From the NCBI GenBank assembly GCA_900618425.1, contig UZAN01045198.1:21762-33422 (forward strand): DNA of 11,661 nucleotides. The letters are read 5' to 3'. The notes under the pieces are model-generated. The model worked only from the letters and a program-made list of their open reading frames with translations, made no database searches and was not told the DNA's origin. Within the stretch, counting starts at the first letter, position 1. Every line of letters begins with the position of its first letter. Origin of the DNA: Echinostoma caproni (taxonomy: Eukaryota > Platyhelminthes > Trematoda > Plagiorchiida > Echinostomatidae). Of this stretch, positions 1 to 9,216 are shown piece by piece. The position numbers and the translations under genes are program-made.

Positions 1-360
1 AAGAGCTCCGTTTTGCTTTAAGCTTTCCTACTGCTCTATATCATTTCCATCAGAGCCAACGCTGCAGAATACGGAGGAAGTCTGAGAATGCTCACTCTCC
101 CTCCGGCAACCACGTTTTCCAGTTTACGGTAACCGGGTGCGTTGTCGCACAGTCACATTCGATTTGTGTTTTTCTTGCAACAGTTGATGAACGAGCGTTT
201 GCAACACACAGACGGAGTTGTGGAATCCTCTTTCTAGAACATAGTTTAACAACCCATCAGCATTCATAGCACCTAAGATGCTCAGATTTCTTCCTCTCGA
301 ACTGTTCACTAGTATTCTATTCCGTGGACCTCCGAACGCCGAATTTTTCTTTAACAATGT
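1..360 (-). pseudogene. DDE transposase relic, Tc1/mariner-IS630 type (C-terminal half)
   Basis: An intact protein of this kind would be a cut-and-paste transposase that excises and inserts its own DNA in the nucleus. Read on the minus strand, the frame covering 357-124 contains ILVNSSRGRNLSILGAMN, which resembles the RGRN-hydrophobic-strand segment of DDE_3/IS630-like transposases. Near base 155 the frame slips by one base. The next frame continues with DNAPGYRKLENVVAG, where DNAP fits the second catalytic aspartate motif, then LPPYS at 80-66 and a glutamate soon after (LALMEMI), matching the family pattern LPPYSP-x-LNPIE. The NPI residues are changed, and a TAG follows at the place where the family often has tryptophan. 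The N-terminal HTH and the first catalytic aspartate were not found; an in-frame stop lies at 433-435. The C-terminus lies beyond base 1. It is dead by frameshift, stops and lost motifs. The motif order makes the family call fairly safe, but the exact clade is not determinable by eye. Confidence 0.72.
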
Positions 361-435
361 AGGTGGAATTTGGTTTCCATATGTGGAAAGAAATGATTTA
401 AAAATCGGTTTTATTAACTTACCTCCGCTACTTCA

Positions 436-2402
436 TTATGCACTAAGTTCATCGTTCCTGGTATCTCATTCATTATTTTTTATTGAACTGAGCTTTCCAT
501 CTAAACAATTGCTGATGATTATGGTTCACATTTATTTGTCTTATTCGGCATTGGGTTTCATCCGTGGAGACGAGATTTTTGCAGTCGTATTCTCCCGAAT
601 CGTTTAGGATCATCATCTTGACAAGACCTTAACTTGACGTAGTTGGATTGCTGTTGACCTCTCAGACCTAACAAGCTACATAGGATGGGTTTCGTCATGC
701 CAAAGATCAATTCACATTTTGAAGGTCAGAGGGTAGAAGCCAGATGAAGTTCAGTCTTCTGGTCCATCCGGTTTGGGGGTGAGACTTTCGTTTCAGTCGG
801 TAAAAGATGGTGGAGTAGTGATGGATAAAAGTAAATGGGTCTTTACTTCGGCTCACCCGCTGCCTTCTGGCTAGGTTGTTGTCAGAACTGAGGGGTGTGA
901 TTGGAAACTTCAATTCTTCTCCTAGATGGACATCATAGCAGTACCCGTCCGTCAAACACCAATGCATACACATAATAAAAATAATTCCATCCGGCATCGG
1001 TCGTCGTGCAGGCTAATCAGGACCGCAGGGTTAGTCGTGATAAGTGGTCTACTGCTCAGATATCCCAGCATTTGTTTAATTCGTTATCTTTCGTACCCAA
1101 ATCTATTCATTTGCCTCTTGTTCCCAGCCTCAATGATACTGACCGTATAGGAGCCTTCGACAAAATCAGACTTGTTCAGCGTGAACAAATATAATCCAGT
1201 GACTACAATAATGTTCGGTAATAATGTGGGAAGGGTTATCTTCAAACGCGCAAACCAGATCCTTTCAAAGTAGAAAAATGAAACCGCATTCTACTTAACA
1301 CATTTTACGGAACCTTCGAAAATTCATCAACGGAGGCAACTGTTCCTCACGCTGTAGAAAATGGCGCAACAATATTAAGGCAACCATGGATGGAATACTT
1401 TACCCATCTTCACTTAATACCCCATTGAGCACCCAATACAGAGTTCTTTTCGTTTGTGGGATAATAGCTAACTGTAACTCTTATCACCAGGTTTCCCATT
1501 CAGTAGACCACCAGGATCGATGAGGTGCAAGCAAGATGTGGAACGATGCGACAGGTTGATCAACGGGTTGATCATTGAAACAATAAGGATATGAACTTAT
1601 GCGATGAAGCTGAGTAGCGAAGGGAGAAGCTGCAGGGGACAGATGGCTGCAATTGACATTGTGGAGTGAATATAATAGTCATCCCGGGAATGACAGAAAC
1701 ACGTGTTTCATCTTAGGTAGTGAATAGTTTCGAATTTGATCTTAGTATTCGGGTGAAATACTTTACTTCTTCCACTGTATCCTTGTGCGATTATCAAGTT
1801 TCTCCTTGAGTATGCATTTCAGTGTCAGAAATAGGTAAGCAGTCGCACTTGATTCATAGGAATCTGTTATTTGAGGGAATCACAGCCGCACAGAAATTTA
1901 CGCAGTAGGATATTGAGGTGACTGAGATTGGCCCAACTGAAATTCATATGCAAAAGTCACGCTCCCCGTTCTCTTAATCAGTTTGGTTTTCAACCGAAAC
2001 TATGGAGTTGATTTCAGTCGACTAATAATGGAAACATTTCGTGTTAGGGCGCAACCGAGTCGTGCCCTATTGCACTGTACCATTCGATCATTCTATCCCG
2101 TTAGGTACTTAGCCTTGTCATTACATAGTCATATTCCCTTTTGACGTGGCTGGTAACCTGGTATCACTACTTGTGCTGATTCAAACAGATTTTGTCCACC
2201 AACCATATAGACACATTCCATTTTTCACTTGTTCTAAATGCCTAGTTTACCGCGAACCGTAACCCTGCTGTGCACGGGGTGCGCGTATTTGGTACACTAT
2301 CTGTTTGAGCCTTTCATCAAGATACACCTTCTCGGTGATGATTGTTGAAAACATATTAAGGCCCGTTGTCCTGCCCTATTTTGGGTTGATTCTACGTGTG
2401 CG
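436..2402. other. Gene-free stretch, nothing assignable
   Basis: No protein family is recognised on either strand. The longest open stretches (minus 997-707 and plus 926-1194) are under 100 codons, have no recognisable motif and overlap one another on opposite strands, so they look like chance frames. At 1553-1575 the octamer GTTGATCA occurs twice, ten bases apart. No tRNA, tandem array or terminal repeat was seen. Confidence 0.5.
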
Positions 2403-2431
2403 GTAAAACATTTGATATCTAAATGTTTTAC
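2403..2431. repeat. 11-bp perfect inverted repeat, 7-nt spacer
   Basis: The arm GTAAAACATTT (2403-2413) is followed by the spacer GATATCT and the exact reverse complement AAATGTTTTAC (2421-2431). The palindrome does not extend further outward. It could form a short hairpin or be a remnant of a transposon terminus, but no partner copy or target duplication was seen. Confidence 0.7.
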
Positions 2432-4150
2432 TACCTTCGTCCACCAAAATGGTATACGAAAGCACAAGACAAAGCTTAAACGGTAACGATGTTGCAGAAT
2501 TTCACACTACGCATTGACCGGAATACTTTTCCCAACTGGTGTTTCAAAACATTGGCAATCGTTTGATTAACCGCTTTCTCCATCCTGAAGCTTGTATCTT
2601 TTATATTCAATTGAAGAAAGTATAAATGAAAATGAACTTTGGTACTAATGATTCGATCATGGTCTTACGACTTCGTTTTTATATCAACCAAGAGATTTAT
2701 CCCCTTGTCGTTATAAAATTTATTTCAATCAGAGCATCTCCTCTAATTCCGTACCGGTCGGCCAAGCAATGTATGAAGACGATTTTGATGGTCCTTTGGG
2801 AAACTGGGGCAAGTTATATTTACTGGTTAGAATGTTCACAGATAGGAAATTCATCTTAAGGTTACAAATGTATGAATGCTAAAATTCAAGGAGCTAGGCA
2901 TACTCCAATTTCACATATAAGACACCTGTAGCATCACTTTCTGGAGAGCATCACCATATGTCTTCTAGTGCTTATACATCAGTTGGAATGCACGACTACT
3001 AAGACTGGTGGAAGCTTTGGTAACAAAGCCATGAAGTATCTGTAAATCCAATAAAAAATTGATGGGCTTACCGTATTAACCGCGTAAGAAATAAATAGTA
3101 AGATGTTAGATTGGTTTCACCAGTGGTACGTGCAGATCTCATATTCTACAGTCAGTATGAGCTGGATTTTGAATAAAAGACTCCGCAATCATGAACGCAA
3201 TCACAAACTTGTTTTTTTTTCTGACTTCAAACCGTTAGAAGGAAATACGACACATGAGCGTAGCGCAGAGCGAATCAATTCATGATGTTCGTGAATTTTA
3301 TCACTAAGCTATTGTTGGTGTGATTATGCAAGGTAGCAAATCGTTTAATTCACTTCTGACACCGAATATTCTGTCCCTCTGTCCTCAATTTCTTATACAT
3401 TGTAAGACTGATGTCCGATTTTGGGGCTTAGTTCAAGCTTTTTTATACAACCTTGTGCTTTGCCTACTCATATTTGTGTTAGTAATATCGATATACATCC
3501 AGCGAGATTAATTTTACGAGAACCAAAAGGCTGTTTTAAGATATTGAAGAAAACACCAATAAACAATTGACTATTGAGTGCAAATACCGCAAAAACCGCT
3601 TAATGAAAAATTCTTTCCCACTAACCACCGAATAAACCAAATAGTACGTGAAAATGAAATATTGTTGCTCATATATATACTCGATGACCTGAATACCCAT
3701 CTCTCGAATTATACATCTGATATTTCTTCAAAAAATTTGTCAAAATAGAATTAATAGAACCTAATGATTGGATAAGTTGATGAATAAATGCTTATCAATA
3801 ATGATAACGAAAAACTGAAAAAAATAGTAATGTGAAAATGTGATGGTCATACTGCAGGTACAGGTTGGAACTTGCAGAATAGGTACTACTGTTGAAATTC
3901 GGTTTGTCCAGTACCACTAAAAGGAAATCACTTTTACTAAGACTGGCGCTCAGCACCACTACGAATCTATCCAAGAAACTGGGATTCATCAAAGGCAAAA
4001 TCCTCTGCGTCAAACTACAGTGACAAACGAGAGGAATATGATGCATGCTTGAACTGTTGCAGACCCCTGACGAAAGGTGGAAAAAGCACATCATAATAAC
4101 CACTCCTGTTTTAAAAGATCAACAGCCGGCGGATTTCGTCTGTATCCTCT
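2432..4150. other. Gene-free AT-rich stretch
   Basis: Open stretches here (plus 2626-2859, 3103-3285, 3320-3511; minus 4103-3795) are short, AT-rich in composition and carry no motif I recognise. The region around 3530-3840 is strongly A-rich on the plus strand. No RNA gene or repeat array was seen. Confidence 0.45.
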
Positions 4151-4176
4151 TATCATACACGACTATCATACACGAC
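4151..4176. repeat. 13-bp perfect tandem duplication
   Basis: TATCATACACGAC occurs at 4151-4163 and again directly at 4164-4176. This is a small duplication of the replication-slippage kind, with no sign of function. Confidence 0.85.
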
Positions 4177-4202
4177 ACAGCTTTTCAGTGGACCGAGGGC
4201 TA

Positions 4203-4225
4203 TTCACGTGTGTTTCACACGTGAA
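4203..4225. repeat. 10-bp perfect palindrome with TTT loop, containing CACGTG
   Basis: TTCACGTGTG (4203-4212), the loop TTT and CACACGTGAA (4216-4225) form a perfect inverted repeat. Each arm contains CACGTG, the core E-box recognised by bHLH transcription factors in animals, so two such sites face each other. No gene lies nearby, so a regulatory role is speculative. A hairpin in RNA or single-stranded DNA is equally possible. Confidence 0.75.
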
Positions 4226-5950
4226 CTTATTAAAAATAAACGAATTTATTAAATCGCTTAACGATAAATTTCATCAACGGATTTTCTGCACATATAATCT
4301 GCTTAGCAGTTTTCGCGTGGTGATATTGTTCTTAGTGAAAGCGAGTCGTGCTGTGCGATTGGGTAAATGAGCTCAAAGGAAGAAAAAGAAAATCAAAATT
4401 TTCGAAATTGAAAACGAAATGTTCACTTATTTTTAATCAGGCATTACACGAGTGAACAAATACATACGTGTCATTAGTGGACGTTATTTTAAGGGAAAAG
4501 TTACTGGAAAACCAAACACATCTCTAAATAGGTCAGTGTTTCTAAATGTTTCCCTAGTTATGCCCTCGCGAGCAACGATAACTAGAAATTCATTTTTACA
4601 ACTTATCTTTATAGCATTATATATCAACGAATTATCTTTGTAAATGGCCTATATATCTGTCATCTTAAGCCAAAAACGTGAATATCCTAACCGAAGAAAT
4701 GCACATGACACTTCTTATTTAGAATTTCACAAAACCAGAAATTACGGTGAGACTCAAACCTATGTATGAACGGCGCATGTACCCTTTTACAGATGATGCT
4801 GTATCAACTGAGACACGAGCTCATATCGACAGCTGAGTTTTTTCATATTTATCGAACAGAACTCACGAAGTTGCTCAAACGCATTCTGCCCTAGCAGATT
4901 TGTCCTAGGTTAGACTGAATTTCAGTGGGACGAATTACACGGTTTATGTCACATTTTCTCAAACCATTCTTAACAAAAGACTGTGAAATTCAGGAAATCG
5001 TGTCCAACGGTTAATCAAACAGGCCGTCATTCAACATTCGTTTTCTTGTCCACGTGTTTGATCGGAGCAGGAGTAATGGTCTTCATGAAAATCTTTCGAG
5101 TTCTCCTAAAAGAATATTTCGCATAAGACGTTGACGTATATAGCAACTGCCGTCTTTCCTATTATCGCTGTGCTCTGTTTGTTTACAAAAAGTTTTACGT
5201 TGTTTAAAAAAAAACTGTAACATATTGCGAATGTTATAATGATATTGTAAGAGTGTTAATAGTGTGTTGATTGCAAAACCTGCCTTGATCAAGGTTATCC
5301 AACGGTAACCGAGACATCGGCGAATATACTTCTCCACCGACATCGCTGTGTTATTAACACTACAACATTCACGATAAAACAACACATGGCACATCGATTT
5401 TTCGATACACCCCTAACAGGTTATAACATAGTTTAGTTTTGAACTAACGAGCTTCTCGTGTCCTTAGGATACCTTGAAGTTCACTCACTTTTCGAATTTC
5501 AGAAGGGATACTTATTCGTGGTCAAAAACCGCAATTGTGTGTTAGAAAACCACCTTCGACACCAGTGCTGTGACCGTGACTGTGATTATGTCATGCTGCA
5601 TGTCGGTCTACCAAATTCACCATCTTGTTTTAACCAGTTTTATTTAATAACGTATTATCAAATTTATCACCTAAATGGACCTTAACACGTAACCAAACCC
5701 AGATATTTGTGGTTTTTTATGTAGTTTTTTCACCTAATAAAATACGAATAACAAGAATGTTGTTGATGGTGCGACCAATTGTAAGTTATGAGGAATGTAT
5801 ACAAATTCCGTGGTTAACCGTTTCAATTTTGACTGTAATATTTATTACCTCCCTCCCGCGGAATCGTCACTATTCTAGTGCCACTTTGTACTGTTAGTTC
5901 CAAAAATATTTCAATACTTTGGTGGATTCGGTTGAACATTGGGAAACATT
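4226..5950. other. Gene-free stretch with short chance frames
   Basis: The longest frames (plus 4077-4370 reaching into this region, minus 5394-5083, plus 5458-5685) are about 75-103 codons and show no domain or motif I recognise. The 5458 frame has only a GTG start. A small inverted repeat ACGAG-CTT-CTCGT sits at 5447-5459. No RNA gene was seen. Confidence 0.45.
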
Positions 5951-6036
5951 GGATATCCATTCCTGATGAGCACTTATGCAAGCGAACCTCGGATCTATAG
6001 TTGTTCTCAATTTTAGGACTGATAGGATTTATGGAG
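5951..6036 (+). repeat. Hammerhead-ribozyme-like repeat, copy A (degenerate)
   Basis: A hammerhead ribozyme is a small self-cleaving RNA, found in animals mostly inside SINEs and Penelope-like retroelements. Here CTGATGA (5963-5969) matches the conserved core exactly. A 14-nt segment in the stem II position follows (G-C closing pair, six-base loop), then GAACC where GAAAC is expected, then GGATC at the place of the cleavage triplet. About 40 bases further downstream also align, with small gaps, to the copy at 6970-7055 (shared TTCTCAA, CTGA, GGATTT and TGGAG in the same order). The changed GAAA box, two broken stem II pairs and the lack of an evident stem I argue that this copy is inactive. 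It could instead be an unrelated repeat that resembles the core. Confidence 0.45.
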
Positions 6037-6969
6037 TGTAAAATAAAAAGCTAGACGAACTGAAGTTGCACAGCTCATATTCCTTGATAACCATTGCGTA
6101 ATTTCACTTGTCTGTTAACCTATCAATTTTTGCTTTTCTAACTTAACTATTTATTTCATCCATTTTTGGAGAAAGTTTTAAAGGTCTTCCATATAGACTG
6201 TTGATTGTCAATTTTGTATTTTAAATCCCCAATGATCTATCAACTGGTATTCTTTAATTATGTTTGATTCTACCGAACTCATTTTGTCCCCTTGAATCAA
6301 AATACACCGAAATGTCAAAGTTATATTCAAACTCTATTACCCCAGTTTATATTGAAAATAACACTAATTACCTCTTAAATCATTCGAAGTGTTATAAAAC
6401 GGAGGATAGCGCGAGATAGATTTCCCAGAAACTTCCGACTATCAGTTTCTATTTTGGTTATTATCGCTTCGGGTCCAAGATAGAATAAGTGTAATTGTTT
6501 TTAACATAAAATCGGCCGGTTCTCGACGCAAAAAAATAAGCAACTACAAAACAAGTAAAAATTGAGGGACTTTGCTGGGAAAGCCTAAGTTGTGACTGAT
6601 GTTCAAATAGATTATCTTATCCATTCAGCAAGATGGCTACTAACTACTGCTTAATTTCTGTTTGAAATTTAAGACTGTCCTAAGGAGGATTATAACATAA
6701 TTGCTCATAATTGCTTATGAATAATGTTGTGACTTGTGTGATTTTGAACCTGCATGAAAAACCTTATTTGAGGTCATGCTTCCGATTTGCGTTAACTGAT
6801 AATTCATTGCGTCTCGTTGCACGGTTGTAGCATGAAAACTGAAATAAATGACTATCTCCGAAGACCACAAGTTAATAAACAGGAATTGGCTATTTGGATC
6901 AATTACCGTGTGGTATCATCATTGGCTTCCGCGTGATCTGTCGGGAACTTAAAGTACGGACAGAAGGGT
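6037..6969. other. Gene-free AT-rich spacer between two repeat copies
   Basis: No frame of note, no RNA gene and no long repeat are visible. The stretch is AT-rich and separates the two hammerhead-like copies by about 0.9 kb. Confidence 0.45.
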
Positions 6970-7055
6970 AGACGTGCATCACTGATGAGTTCTAATGAAA
7001 GCGAAACGCTTGTCTAAGGTTTCTCAACTAGATGAGCTGAGGATTTCACTTGGAG
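6970..7055 (+). repeat. Hammerhead-ribozyme-like repeat, copy B (best preserved)
   Basis: CTGATGA (6982-6988) is followed by the stem II region GTTC-TAATGA-AAGC, in which three of four positions can pair (G-C, T-G, T-A) around a six-base loop. Next come GAAAC (7003-7007), a four-base loop GCTT and GTC (7012-7014). This is the order and spacing of a natural hammerhead core with a very short stem III (A-T and C-G pairs around GCTT), as in retroelement-borne hammerheads. The flanks before CTGATGA and after GTC do not visibly pair as stem I, so the copy is probably degenerate. Downstream sequence to 7055 aligns with the copy at 5951-6036, which marks both as members of one repeat family. The family identity (SINE or Penelope-like element) is not established. 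Confidence 0.55.
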
Positions 7056-8111
7056 ATGAAGCCTATTGAACGATCAGTTCAACTGAATGTATGTTTGTTT
7101 GATCTCGCGTGGTGAGATTTCATCTGACTATTTTGCTCAAGTTAGACTTCTTAGGTTATTGAATGTCACACTAAGCAGGATGAGTATTATGTTCCTCACA
7201 TTCATTCTTTTTACCTCCACCTCATAAACATCAACGATACAGAAATGATCGTTGCCATGTTTATACTCATTTTGATCCATTCTTATACTGTGAGAGCTTA
7301 ACATTATTTCATGAGGCGTTTCGACTTTATAACCCCTTTAAGTTTACGATGAAAATCATTACGTATTGTCTTGACATTAGTCATCCAATGTGGGTGTGTA
7401 CTTAGTGATCCAAGGCAATCGTTGATATCTGAGAAAATATTCTCTCCAGCACGACAAAGAACTTACTCCTTTTTATAAATCAGTGTTTTCATTGTTCGTA
7501 AAATGGTTCAATGTTTGCGAAGCAACCTTCCGGGGCACATTACACAATCTGTGCTTGGTGAATCTCAGCGGTAGCATGACATAGGTCGCAATCCCATTGT
7601 TCTGCAATTCCATGTTCGAAAAACTCAATTTTTTGTTTGTTCACGCAACGCAGCATTCTATGTCATATAGGTAGATTCACAACTTACCACGCATTTCATT
7701 TTCTCGCATACGTTGATTGTGTGTTGACTTTATATTTATCACAACGGTTTTAGCCCACCCGGGATCGGTGCTAATTTTCTAGGAGCAAATTAAAACTCGT
7801 CCGGTTAGAGAAGTTCCATTTGCTTTTTCTTCACGAACATCCGTCGAAGAAAGATGTTATGAAAATGTTTTTTTGAAATGGTTGGAGTTGGTGTTGATTT
7901 CGCTTATTTTTTGCTCACTGTTAATTTTGTCTACATCTCAATTATGTTTTGAGAATATGATAGATTTAGTCAATGATGGATATTAGCAGGACCATTTTCA
8001 AGCTCAAGTACTAGTCCGCGTTCATACAGTAATTTGAATAGTTGATTATTTCAAAGAACCGTGAACGGTTATTTCGATTTCGTTGAGTCTCACCACCAGG
8101 GCAAATCCATC
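7056..8111. other. Gene-free stretch
   Basis: No coding potential was recognised on either strand. Small inverted repeats occur at 7232-7254 (CAACGAT, 9-nt spacer, ATCGTTG) and 8057-8070 (AACCGT-GA-ACGGTT). The last hundred or so bases flank the tRNA-like unit and may be the body of the same SINE, but no second copy is present for comparison. Confidence 0.45.
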
Positions 8112-8183
8112 GACCTAACTGGGGATTGAACCCAAGACCTCGCAGTCAGAACGCAGACGTGCTATCCACCCCGCCACCGAGCA
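8112..8183 (-). mobile_element. tRNA-derived SINE-like unit with A and B boxes
   Basis: On the minus strand TGGCGGGGTGG (8176-8166) fits the RNA polymerase III A box, and about 33 bases later GGTTCAATCCC (8132-8122) is a full B box. The T arm is intact: stem TTGGG with CCCAG (one wobble) around the seven-base loop TTCAATC. The anticodon arm and the acceptor stem do not pair convincingly, so this is unlikely to be a working tRNA. The spacing and the promoter boxes point to a tRNA-derived SINE head or a decayed tRNA pseudogene. Transcription, if any, would be by Pol III from right to left, into the sequence below 8112. Trematodes carry such SINEs (Sm-alpha in Schistosoma), but membership is not shown here. 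Confidence 0.6.
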
Positions 8184-9033
8184 GCTGATATGACATGCAT
8201 TTTTAAAGATAACGCATCATGAAGTATCTATCACTGGAATGACATGTAATGGCAGATTTAACCGTAGAATCATGTTCCGTTTACCGGTGTATATGTCTCA
8301 CAACCATCTGTCTAGCATTGCAAGTTGTATACTCGTTGAAATTCAGGAATTGACTGATTCATGAAATCAAAAATACACCCAAAAGGATATTCAGTTCACA
8401 TACAAAAATGGATCAACTTTAAAATTTACGAAAGATGAAAACAGGAATTTCTTTTTTTTCTCCGAGCAGGTGCTTACACCAAAAAGAACAAGGTTTTTAT
8501 GCCGTTTTCAGTTGTGAGTACCTTAGTAACCATGTTTTTCATGGTTCCTGCAAGTATATCATTTTACACTTTCGGTCACTGTGAGAGTACTTCAAAGCTG
8601 GTGCTCGCCATCAAGAACAGTTATCGTTCGCATAGCCTTCTCAGATTGGTTATTATAATTTAACACTACTTATCACGATACTTTCACTTAAGACACGAAA
8701 TGATATTGAGCCATAATGTATTTCAGCGTAGTGTGAGTAAGGTTCGGGAGTGAACAAACTGAGACCTGCTCTCACCTGGGACGTACAATCGCTGGAAAGG
8801 CCGTGGACGTAGATCGTAGTCTACGTATTACAATGTTGAATGGCCTACGTGGATGAATCCGTCTATTCGTCAATGCACTTCGTAATATCTGGCCAGCAAC
8901 GCAATTCGGTCAAGATAGGACAGGATATCATCCGCACCCGATGCATTTATGATGAACAATTNTTCTGCTTTACTCCCCGGTCGGTGAATTGTGCAATGAA
9001 TTCTTCTACGACGATGGGTGTAAAAAAACAACT
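8184..9033. other. Gene-free stretch with one ambiguous base
   Basis: No gene is recognised. An open stretch at 8840-9082 contains the undetermined base (n) at 8962 and runs into the pentamer repeat, so it is not taken as coding. Short inverted repeats occur at 8528-8546 (AACCATG, TTTTT, CATGGTT) and 8807-8826 (ACGTAGA, 6-nt spacer, TCTACGT). Confidence 0.45.
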
Positions 9034-9054
9034 GTCAAGTCAAGTCAAGTCAAG
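9034..9054 (-). repeat. (TTGAC)n tail of the retrotransposon
   Basis: Four units of GTCAA on the plus strand, read as TTGAC on the element strand, directly follow the 3' untranslated sequence ending GGTGTATAAAGCCATTCC. The position and orientation suit the replicated 3' terminal repeat of a CR1-like element, which reverse transcriptase can lengthen during priming. Confidence 0.75.
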
Positions 9055-9216
9055 GAATGGCTTTATACACCCCGAGAGGTGAATGTTCAGCAATCACATA
9101 ACCATAGTGTGTCAACAAATACGTAAAACACAATAGTATGATACAGCAGGTAAAAGGATGTGAAAAGGGACAGCAACGTTCAAAATGAGTGGCACACCTG
9201 GGTGTTCATGAGGGAT

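Noticed and set aside
278..607. Open frame of 109 codons on the plus strand
   Set aside because: It is largely antisense to the DDE transposase relic, whose motifs lie on the minus strand, and it has no recognisable domain.
707..1194. Overlapping open frames on both strands
   Set aside because: All are under 100 codons with no motif, no conserved-looking composition and no supporting signals.
1519..1550. CGATGAGGTGCAAGC stretch resembling the hammerhead-like copies
   Set aside because: It has no GAAA box and no shared flanks; only a few bases match.
3795..4103. Minus-strand frame of 102 codons
   Set aside because: It is Ser- and Leu-rich with no domain, and no splice or start context supports it.
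5083..5394. Minus-strand frame of 103 codons
   Set aside because: No protein family is recognised and the frame lies in AT-rich noncoding DNA. It is compatible with chance.
8040..8111. Possible hammerhead remnant directly after the tRNA-like unit (minus strand CTGGTGGTGAG...CGAAATC)
   Set aside because: The CTGATGA core would need an insertion and substitutions, and no stem II fits well. Any similarity is too weak to claim.
8112..8183. Functional tRNA gene
   Set aside because: The acceptor and anticodon stems do not pair convincingly. Only the T arm and the promoter boxes are intact.
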